Below, one piece after another: positions 46,901-58,900 of a stretch of 64,000 nt of DNA. The translations under genes were made by a program, and so were the position numbers. Source of the DNA: Archivesica marissinica. Lineage: Eukaryota; Mollusca; Bivalvia; Venerida; Vesicomyidae. Each line of letters starts with the position of its first letter. Positions within the stretch are counted from its first letter, which is position 1. The notes under the pieces were generated by a model. That model worked only from the letters and a program-made list of their open reading frames with translations, made no database searches and had not been told where the DNA came from. The stretch covers positions 58,329,931-58,393,930 of the forward strand of contig CM026404.1 of NCBI GenBank assembly GCA_014843695.1. Direction: 5' to 3'.

Positions 46901-49900
46901 TATTCCAGGTAGGTGTTGCTGCGTGTCAGTGTTCAATTCCAAGAAGGGTATCGGAGAAGTATTCCAGGTAGGTGTTGCTGCGTGTCAGTGTTCAATTCCA
47001 AGAAGGGTATCGGAGAAGTATTCCAGGTAGGTGTTGCTGCGTGTCAGTGTTCAATTCCAAGAAGGGTATCGGAGAAGTATTCCAGGTAGGTGTTGCTGCG
47101 TGTCAGTGTTCAATTCCAAGAAGGGTATCGGAGAAGTATTCCAGGTAGGTGTTGCTGCGTGTCAGTGTTCAATTCCAAGAAGGGTATCGGAGAAGTATTC
47201 CAGGTAGGTGTTGCTGCGTGTCAGTGTTCAATTCCAAGAAGGGTATCGGAGAAGTATTCCAGGTAGGTGTTGCTGCGTGTCAGTGTTCAATTCCAAGAAG
47301 GGTATCGGAGAAGTATTCCAGGTAGGTGTTGCTGCGTGTCAGTGTTCAATTCCAAGAAGGGTATCGGAGAAGTATTCCAGGTAGGTGTTGTTGCATGTCA
47401 GTGTTCAATTCCAAGAAGGGTATCCCAGAAGTATTCCAGGTAGGTGTTGCTGCATGTCAGTGTTCAATTCCAAGAAGGTTATCAGAGAAGTATTCCAGGT
47501 AGGTGTTGCTGCATCTCGGTGTTCAATTCCAAGAAGGGTATCGGAGAAGTATTCCAGGTAGGTGTTGCTGCATGTCAGTGTGCAATTCCAAGAAGGGTAT
47601 CGGAGAAGTATTCCAGGTAGGTGTTGCTGCATGTCAGTGTTCAATGAGTGCAAGGACCTGTTTACACATATATGTGCATCTCAACTTTCTTGCTCAATTA
47701 CTCGATAGGGCAGTCTGATTAGCGCAGTGGTTAGCATGCTCGCTTCTCACCAATGCAACCCAGGTTTGATCCTTGGACTGGGAAGTATGTGAGATGGTAC
47801 GGTGGTCGCCAGATCCAACAGGTGGGTTTTCTACGGGGACTCCGGTTTCCTACCACGCAAATTTATGCTTTCATTGGTGAGAAGCGAGTACGCTAACCAC
47901 TGCGCTAATCGGATAGCCGGATTGATACAAATTAACAAATTGATACTCTTCAGGGTTTGTTTGAGTTGGTGTTGGCCATGGATGACTATGAGGTGTTTGT
48001 GAGAATGATGACGACAAAGAACATCGAGCTGCAGCAGCAAGCGTTGCTGCTAATCATGAAAACCACCGGGGGCCTTCCTGACAGCCTCACTATGGAATCT
48101 CAGTCCACGTCTCCACCTCTCGCTCCACGAGACAGTGAAGATGAAATAATGAGACGTGTCCTCGAGTAAGTTGCTAGATTGTATGGTTTATTTTCTGACT
48201 AACAGTAACACACAAGATCATGAATAAAATCAGTTTTACGAGGTGGTATTGTTTTTTATCATGGAGAGAACCACTGACCTTCTTCAAGCCAGCTGAATAA
48301 TCTCCTGACATAGAAACATCATCAGTAAGTCTAGCATATAGTGGCATTAGGTGAGAATAGTGATCACCAATAAACCACGGAGGAGTTCTGCCGTGATAAA
48401 ATAATAATTGTCTCGTGGTCTTTTCTTTTTTTGTTAGACACATTTAAACCAAAATATATTACACATGCAGTACATATAATCATATATTCTAACACGACCC
48501 AGCTAATAACATACATACTTGTAGAGTAAAATCTACCTCAGGTTATTCTGCGATATATATACCTACCTTGAACTATGCTGCGCGCGCACACCGTGTTTCG
48601 GCTATTCCATTTATACAATGCGTGTAAAGTTTTATGAATGAAAGTCACGTGATGTTTGTAAATACTACCGTGGGAATTCGTGGAAATGAGCTATTTTTAG
48701 AATCAGATAATCTCTTGCCCGTCTTGTTTTTCTGTTAATGTTACATTTCAGTTACTATTCTGTACAGTTTTATTTGACAAAATAAATAAAATTATTGATC
48801 AGTTACAACTTTTGTTCATTTATTGATATATATACTAGATTGATATTTTCCATAAAAAATAACGTCATCACCCCTTACGCGGGAGGAAATTTCGAAAGCC
48901 AAATGCATGGCATTTGAAGAAAATACTCCTTTGATTCTCGTCTAAAATTATTAGAAATAAGTCGTTGTTTTGTTTTTTACGTTTATTTATCGTCGCTACC
49001 GGTTACCCATATGAGCGATGCCTCCTGAAGAGATTAGTAATTTTAGATTTTTGGAGGATAGAGATACAGACAGAGACCCATTCCAGAATCTCGTCTGGTT
49101 CTTTTACGTGCACGGTGTAAAGCACCGACACAAGACCTCGGTTTAACGTCCCATCTGAAAGACTTAGTTTTATTAGGGTCAGACGGGGGATCGAACCTGC
49201 GATCCCTGGATTACCAGTCCAGCGTGTTACCACTGGTCTACCTATCATATGTAATAAATAGGCACTACCTAGTAAGTCGTGTTAGAATCGAAATAATAAG
49301 TATCAACCGTGGTATATCGCAGAATAATCCGAGTTTGAAGTTCTTATGCGTAGAAATATATCACGAAGGCCGAAGGAATTTATTTCTTAATTAACTCATT
49401 TTCAGTTATACATTATATATTTACATCGCTATTGCATTTGCTTCAATGAACATTTTTTGCTCCGTATCTATTTTCGTATGAATTAATTGTCTCGTGGTCT
49501 TGAAGGTCATAAGAATAAAAAATTTGCTTTACATTAAAGTGACATTATCGGTATATCACAAAAAGCCAAAAAATGTCCTTTTATGCATAAATACCATTGC
49601 TAGTTGCTACTACAAATTCTTCTGAAATAATTCTAACACAAACTCAATACATTTGGGGATTAAAAACTCAAAAGTGAAATTATGTTTCCATAGAACGGTC
49701 AGCTCCGCTATTAAATTGACGTATATACTAAGCACATGTCGTTTACAGATAATTTACATCAGATTATTCTAAAAATAAATATGCACAGGAACAAAGGGCG
49801 AGATATAACGGTAAATGATGTTATGCACGCATTGTTTTACGCATGGATGTTGACCTTATTTTTATTATTTTGTTATGTAAACAAGAGTCGTCTACGATGT

Positions 49901-52900
49901 TTGCTTAGTAGTTACAATACTCGGATTATGTGGCAAATATTTGGAAAACAAATTATACCATAATATAAGAAATTACATTCTGTAAAAGTTTGGCTTTTCA
50001 CTAATGTAGTGTCACTTTAAGCGATGAGGAATTAATGTTCAGATTTTGTGACTATGTCTGCTATGTCTGTATATTTTTACATTAATGCTGGATTAAAGTA
50101 GGGTTAAAAGGTAAATCACTGTGACAATTACAGTTCAATGTAACACCATTAGAAATTAATCGCTAGATTTTCATCCCTGTCCACTTCTGTGTGTATGTTT
50201 TACGTTTATTTATCGTCGCTACCGGTTGCCCATATGAGCGACACCTCCTGAAAAGATTAGTCGTTTTAGATTTTGGAGGATAGTGCAATGATACAGACAG
50301 AGACCTATTCCAGAGTCTCATCTGGTTCTTTTACGTGCACAGTGTAAAGCACCGACATGAGACCTCGGTTTAAAGTCCTATCTGAAAGACTATTAATTTT
50401 ATTATGGTCAGACGGGAGATCAAACCTGCAATCCCTGGATTACCAGTGGACGAGAGGGATGCAGACGAATCTGTAGTCCAGTGGTAACACACTGAACTAC
50501 AGATTCATCTGCGTCCCTCCCGTCCACTTCTTTCGACTCACTGCCTAAAACATTTTTTTTAAACCCCCAGACTTCTGTGATGTACACCTGTTAATAACAT
50601 ATCATGATTATTGTTGCATATTTTCAATAATGTTTTATTCAGATTTTAAGTAATATTTTGAAGAAGTCCCCACAAACAAACTGATAGCTGTTAAATTGTT
50701 AATTTGATCCTTAATGTACTATATAATCTTATTTTGAGCAGGACAGTCTTTATTTCTGTTTGGTTCTCTCCATTTTTCGGAAACATATTTTACCAGCATT
50801 GTACCTAATGCAGGGTTCATTCTAGGTCAGAGTTTTTGGGAGAAGTGAGAAAGCGCATGATCGCTTCCTTAAATAGTGTTCTTTAATATACTTCTGCAAA
50901 ATAGGGTTTAAATGCACAGTACAACCATTAAATACAACATTTGAATAGAAGGAGTGCTTTATAATGGGCACAATTTTGTTTGAAAATCGTAAAAACCAAA
51001 AAAAAAATGTCAGGGTCACTAGGGGCGACAATTTCGCCCACATCGCCCTCTAGAATGATCCCTGCTAATGTGTGTAAATCACTTTTAGCATGTTTTATTA
51101 ATATTGCTGGCATTAAATATTGCCCTTAGACAAGGCATTTAATTTCCACGTTGCCTCGTCTCTCTCCCTCGTGGTGATGGATTCCATCAGGAATGAGGTC
51201 TCAAGAGTGATTAATATAAGTTGTAAGAACTTGTTTCGCAATCAAGCTAAAATAAATTTGTATAAACTAATGACATAATTATGATAAATACGGTAATTAT
51301 TTATTATACTAGCTGTATAAACTAAAATATTGGACATTGCATATAATACAAGTTCATCTTCGTGAAACGAATATGGCTTAAAATATCATGCGCGCTCGCC
51401 CTTGTCTTAGACAGAATTTAATTGTCTGTAAATCTAGCTATTAAAGTATTAATGATCTAATGGTATTATAGATGCAGCCAATAACAAGGCATGGTTCACG
51501 GCTTGTTAACCCTTTCAACACCACATGCCTCTCAATAGGCTTACAAAAAGTGTAGATCCAGATGAGCCGGCTCGTGACGAGCCGTCTCATCAGGATCTGC
51601 ACTTTTTTGCCAGTAATAATTATTACTATTTTTTAATAAATTTTGATAAATGAACAGGTCCAAAGGTAATATTCTTATTAATTTATTGATCTGAAAATAT
51701 CATGCACCAGTCCATGTCAGTTACTTGGTGTTGAATGCACCAGTCCATGTCAGTTACTTGGTGTTGAATGGGTTAATATAAGCCCACTGAAATTGCAACA
51801 GGAGTGTCCACTTTGTAGTTACACTAGCCGGATATCACATCATCACATGTCACCTGCATGCACATTCTTCATCAAAAACCACCAGTTTGAAACGTTATTC
51901 AAATCTACACCAATTATTTGAAATACCGACATCCCCATAGCATGTATGGGTGGAAATAACAGGACCAAATTTAAAACACCAGTAGTGCCAAAGGAGATCC
52001 TTGTGTTGACTTTGCATATAGATATTGAAGGGGAAATATGAGTATATTATGGCCTGGAATGGTGGTATAGGAAGTTCTTGCTTGGAGTGGGTCATTCATT
52101 AAAATTAAACAAAACAGCTATATGATTTAAAGCGACATTACATCGCAGAAAGACAAATAAAATGCATTTGTTAACGTATACATGCATTACTACTACAAAT
52201 TCTTCTGCATACATTCGAACACTAACATTGAATCAATAAACAGTACTTTTGTGGTCTACAAGCTTTCAAAAGTGAAAGTAGGATTTCATATAATGGTCAT
52301 CCATGCTCCTGAATTGACATTTGTTTGTTATTGGAGTCAATACTTAATGCGTGATACTGTCGTCTAGATATGCATAGGCACAAATGAGAGATATAGCGGT
52401 AAATCTGTACCATAAATCGAGCTATTCAAGATACACGCGTTGTATTCTGCATGGATGTCGCCAATATTTACATTATTTTGTTATGTCAACAAACCGCATA
52501 TACGACATTTGTTTATTAGTTGAAATACTCAGTTTTTGAGGCAAATATTTGGGGGGGAAATATACCATATAATAGGCAATTACATTCTGTAGAAATTTGC
52601 ATTTTCACTGATGTAGTGTCACTTTAGCTGAAATGTATTAACATTTTATTTGAAAAAATTTATAAATACATGTATGCAAGTATTATATGCGAATACGATT
52701 TTAACATTCGAATATTCTAACTTTCGTTGCCATCAGAATATCACTTCTGCAGATGAATCACTTCTGAATATAAAATAGAGCTGACAAATCTACATAGCGG
52801 TAATAATTCTGTGGCGTCTGTCTCTCATATTCTCGGTGCTTAGAACTTCTCCGATGAATTTCGACCGCAAATACAGCGACATTACTAGAAGTGAGAACAA

Positions 52901-55900
52901 TATTTGAATAAAGTCTCTGTCCATGGCATTGGAAGCCCATATTCCTGTATCTTTAATCCTCCATGAAATCTTTAGTATCTATCTATGCATATTGAAATAG
53001 GCAGTCTAAGAGAGAATATGAGGAGGAACAGAAGAGTTTGAAACGACGTAATACAAAAGACAATGACGAAATGGTGAAGACAATAGACATGTCAAAGCAT
53101 GAAGCGGTACAGTTAGAGTCGCAGAGACAAACGGAGGAGGAAAAAATGCATCAGGTATCTATCTATACAGGGTTCCCTTTGACTGTGCCACTTCTGTCGC
53201 CAATTGATAAACACTGGAGCCAATTAAAAAAACTTGGCGCCAACTAAGAGCCATATAGTTCACAAATAAGTATTTGAAGCCATGAATTTGACAAAACATG
53301 TGCCCAAAAAAAAAAAAAAACCAAAGTTGCGCCAAATATTTTCGCCAATTCACAAAATTTAGCGCCAATATTTGTTTTTGTCGTAATTGGCGCCATTGGC
53401 GACCGACAGCGGGAACCCTGCTATATTCAGGGTGTTTGGAAATGTGTTTCTAGATTGTGCATACACATATGCCATGTGCTTTTGAACCATGCTAGGAATT
53501 GGGCCTGAGCCTTACCTTTGGATCTTAAGACTTTGGGAGTCAAAGGTGTACCAGTAATAGGTTGTGAGTGGTTGGGTTTAGACGCCTCTGTGATTCAAGC
53601 AGTTGTGATGGATATGAGTACATACTATTTGTATGAGATGTGAATCCAACATTTTCAATAATAGAGGCGACCATTAACCCATGTTTGACTATATAAATGG
53701 ATGTGACCATTATTCCAGGTTTGACTGTAATAGAGGCAACCATTAATCCATGTTTGACTGTATAATGGATGTGACCATTAACGCATGTTTGACTGTATAA
53801 TAGAGGCAACCATTAACCCATGTTTGCCTGTATAATAGATGTGACCATTATTCCAAATATGACTGTAATAGAGGCAACCATTAACCCATGTTTGACTGTA
53901 TAATGGATGTGACCATTAACCCATGTTTGACGGTATAATAGAGGTGACCATTAACCCATGTTTGACTGTATAATAGAGGCGACCATTAACCCATGTTTGA
54001 CTGTATAATAGAGGCGACCATTAACCCATGTTTGACTGTATAATAGAGGCGACCATTAACCCATGTTTGACTGTATAATGGAGGCGACCATTAACCCATG
54101 TTTGACTGTATAATAGAGGTGACCATTAACCCATGTTTGACTGTATAATGGAGGCGACCATTAACCCATGTTTGACTTTATAATAGAGGTGACCATTAAC
54201 CCATGTTTGACTGTATAATAGAGGCGACCATTAACCCATGTTTGACTGTATAATAGAGGCGACCATTAACCCATGTTTGACTGTATAATGGAGGCGACCA
54301 TTAACCCATGTTTGACTGTATAATAGAGGCGACCATTAACCCATGTTTGACTGTATAATAGAGGCGACCATTAACCCATGTTTGACTGTATAATGGAGGC
54401 GACCATTAACCCATGTTTGACTGTATAATAGAGGCGACCATTAACCCATGTTTGACTGTATAATGGAGGCGACCATTAACCCATGTTTGACTGTATAATA
54501 GAGGCGACCATTAACCCATGTTTGACTGTATAATGGAGGCGACCATTAACCCATGTTTGACTGTATAATAGAGGCGACCATTAACCCATGTTTGACTGTA
54601 TAATAGAGGCGACCATTAACCCATGTTTGACTGTATAATAGAGGCGACCATTAACCCATTTTTGACTGTATAATAGAGGCGACCATTAACCAATGTTTGA
54701 CTGTATAATAGAGGCGACCATTAACCCATGTTTGACTGTATAATGGAGGCGACCATTAACCCATGTTTGACTGTATAATGGAGGTGACCATTAACCCATG
54801 TTTGACTGTATAATAGAGGCGACCATTAACCCATGTTTGACTGTATAATGGAGGCGACCATTAACCCATGTTTGACTGTATAATAGAGGCGACCATTAAC
54901 CCATGTTTGACTGTATAATAGAGGCGACCATTAACCCATGTTTGACTGTATAATAGAGGCGACCATTAACCCATGTTTGACTGTATAATAGAGGCGACCA
55001 TTAACCCATGTTTGATTGTATAATGGATGTGACCATTATTCCAAATATGACTGTAATAGAGGTGACCATTAACCCATGTTTGACTGTATAATAGAGGCGA
55101 CCATTAACCCATGTTTGACTGTATAATGGATGTGACCATTATTCCAGGTTTGACTGTAATAAAGGCGACCATTAACCCATGTTTGACTGTATAATGGATG
55201 TGACCATTATTCCAGGTTTGACTGTAATAGAGGCGACCATTAACCCATGTTTGACTGTATAATGGATGTGACCATTATTCCAGGTTTGACTGTAATAGAG
55301 GCAACCATTAACCCATGTTTGCCTGTATAATAGTGGTGATCACTAAGTATTGACTGTATAATTAAGGTGGCCATTAATTCAGGTTTGACTATATATAGAG
55401 GTGCCACTAACACAGGTTTGACTGTACCGGACATCAGTATTTGTTACTATTTTGTTACAGGTGATGAATAATTTAGTGATAGAGGATAGCATGAAAATGC
55501 CACCATTGGTTGCTATACCAATGCCAGCCAAACCAAAAGAGAAGGTAATGTATTTCATTAAAATCAGATCTGTGTTTTTGCTCCAATAGTCTACTCCAAC
55601 GGCGTAGGCATTTAAATTCCACATTGCCTCTTCTCTCCCTCGTTGCGATGGATCCATCAGGAATGAGGTCTAGCGAGTGATTAATATAAGTTGTTGTAAG
55701 AAGTTGTTTCGCAATCGAGCTAAAATAAATTTATATACTCTTATGTGGCGTTGTCTGTTTGACTGCCAGTAATGGGCATTTAAATTCCACATTGCCTCTT
55801 CTCTCCCTCATTGCGATCCATCAGGAATGAGGTTTCGAGAGTGATTAATATATGTTGTTGTAAGAACTTGTTTCGCTATCGAGCTAAAATAAATTTGTAT

Positions 55901-58900
55901 ACTCTAATGTGGCGTTGTCTGTTTGACTGCCAGTAACGTCCTGGTCTCGCTGGGACATAGCCGGTCGTGTGAGGCTGTGATGTTAGCCTATCGTGGGTGG
56001 CATTTATTTCCTATGTTACGTGATCCGATAATGTTGTATACTTATAAGTGTAATTATGTGATCGTATTGAACTTAAAGCGACATTACATCGCAAAAAGCA
56101 AATAAAATGCATTCTTTCACATATAAATGCATTGCTACTACAAATTCTTCCGAATACATTCGAACACTAACATTGAATCAATAAACAGTGTTTGTGGTCT
56201 ACAAACTTTCAAAAATGTAGGATTTCGTATACCGGTCATCCACGCTCCTGAATTGACATTTCTTTGTCTTGTAGTCAATACTAAACACATGATACTGTCG
56301 CTTAAAGATAGTACATTTAACTAAGATTAGTCTACAAATAAATATGCATAGGCACAAATGTGAGATATAACGATAAATCTGAACCATAAATCTCGTTATT
56401 CGGGATACACTAGTTGTATTACGCATGGATGTTTACATTATTTTGTTATGTCAACAAACCGCATATACGATGCTTGTTTATTAGTTGAAATACTCAGTTT
56501 TTGAGGCAAATATTTGGAAATAAATTATATTATATAATAGGAAAATACATTCTGCAGAAATTTGCGTTTTCACTGATGTAGTGTCGCTTTAAGTAATAAA
56601 CAATGTCATAACACCAACAGTTTACTAATGAATATTAGTGGTCTTGACTCTGAGCTTCTATGATTTGTAAAGGAGAATGTTTTTAAATCCTGGTCATTAT
56701 ATGATTATACTGGTAAGTACATGTATGTATATATGTCATGTGTCCACCCCCTGAGTGTGTTTTACATTTATTTATCGTCGCTACCGGTTGCACATATGAG
56801 CGACGCCTCCTGAAGAGATTAGTCATTTTAGATTTTTGGAGGATAGTGCAATGATACAGACAGAGACCCATTCCAGAGTCTCCTCTGGTTCTTTCTCTGG
56901 TGTAAAGCACTGACACAAGACCTCGGTTTAACTTCCCATCTGAAAGACTGTTAACTTTATTAGAATCAGACGGGGGATCGAACCGGCGATCCCTGGATTA
57001 TCAGTCCAGCGTGTTACCACTGGACTACAGATCCGTCTGTTCCACCCCCTGATATGTGTATCTTACAGTTCTAATGTTGTTCTCTGTAGCCTGTCTTGGG
57101 AACACCTGGCATCAGCATCAACGTAGATTCAGATCTTCGATCGGGAGCCGAAGCTGGTACTGGCCAAGTTAGTGGTGGCCAGGCAAGCAAGGCCAGCATG
57201 AGTGCTGGGGCAAGTGCAGGCAACAAAGGGGGGCCGAATGCCAGTCAACCCGGTATCAACCAGACAATGATAGGTCCCGGACTCCTGCCGCTGACCAAGG
57301 TTCCACAGATAACTGGGAGTCAGGCGGCTGCTAACTGGCTCAAATCGGCGCATGATGAGACTTCTACTGCACGGGGTCACTCAGATGCTGTGCAGAAGGC
57401 CGCTGTATGTATCTCAGTTTATTATAAGAACTTTTCAGTTAAACTTAGTTAGAAACTTGTGTGAGAAAGAAAGGAATATGACAGCTGTTAAGAATATATA
57501 TGTATACAATAGTGCAGTGAGAAAGAAGGGAATATGACAGCTGTTAGGAATATACATGTATACAATAGTGCAGTGAGAAAGAAGGGAATATGACAGCTGT
57601 TAAGAATATACATGTATACAATAGTGCAGTGAGAAAGAAGTGAATATGACAGCTGTTAAGAATATACATGTATACAATAGTGCAGTGAGAAAGAAGGGAA
57701 TATGACAGCTGTTAAGAATATATATGTATACAATAGTGCAGTGAGAAAGAAGGGAATATGACAGCTGTTAGGAATATACATGTATACAATAGTGCAGTGA
57801 GAAAGAAGGGCATATGACAGCTGTTAAGAATATACATGTATACAATAGTGCAGTGAGAACGAAGGGAATATGACAGCTGTTAAGAATATACATGTATACA
57901 ATAGTGCAGTGAGAAAGAAGGGAATATGACAGCTGTTAGGAATATACATATATACAATAGTGCAGTGAGAAAGAAGGGAATATGACAGCTGTTAGGAATA
58001 TACATGTATACAATAGTGCAGTGAGAAAGAAGGGAATATGACAGCTGTTAAGAATATACATGTATACAATAGTGCAGTGAGAAAGAAGTGAATATGACAG
58101 CTGTTAAGAATATACATGTATACATTGGCGCAATGAATATTTAAGCCCAATAATTCTCTGCCAACAAGTGATCAAAAATATGTTTGCACGAAAAAGTTGA
58201 TTACAGTCAAACCTGTGTTAGTGGTCACCTCCATTAAGCAGCCAACTTGTATTAAGCAGCCAGTTTCTAAATTCCCAATATGCTGTTTTACTATACATTT
58301 GACCTCTATTAAGCAGCCACCTGTGCTAAGCAGCCACGTTCTGTGATTCCCTTGGCTGGCTGCTTAAGACAGGTTTCACTGTACTTTAATATATTGATAC
58401 AAATTATTACTGGTACCATCCAATGACCACTGTTTACATGGAGTTATAGTTGACTGGTCAGTAATAATCCATATGTGTTGTTTGTGGTCATTGATCAGTA
58501 GTATTCCATATTTTGTTATTCGTGGACAGACGTTTTAAATCTTGTGTACCAATTATCATGTGTCAGGCAAAACACCCGTAGTTTGCATTGAAAAGTCTAA
58601 CTTAAGAGGTCAAAATGCCCCCGTACCCCTAATCTAGAAAATGATCACTATAGTTTTAGTCACCATCTATAGAACATACCAATAATCAAGATTTCCATTT
58701 CCCGAGTATAAAGTAACGGTAAAGTGTTTCTTTATTATAGTGTCACCCCTATTTAAAGGGCCAGCCATATCTGACTTATGAGACTCCTCTTTTTATGAAC
58801 ATCAATACTTCCCGAATCCTATGCTTGTATGCCAGGCACCAGGCTGGTAGGCAAGCGGTAACCATTATTTAACTAGCTGGCTGTTCACAAACCGGCCATA

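Noticed and set aside
53038..53247. Exon 5 frame continuing to 53,247 as a separate protein
   Set aside because: The frame runs past the GTATCT donor into a hAT-like MITE; the family alignment supports the splice at 53,154.
57452..58124. Third donor-seeded array after exon 7
   Set aside because: The 56-bp unit contains no exon 7 sequence or its donor; it starts about 48 nt into the intron.
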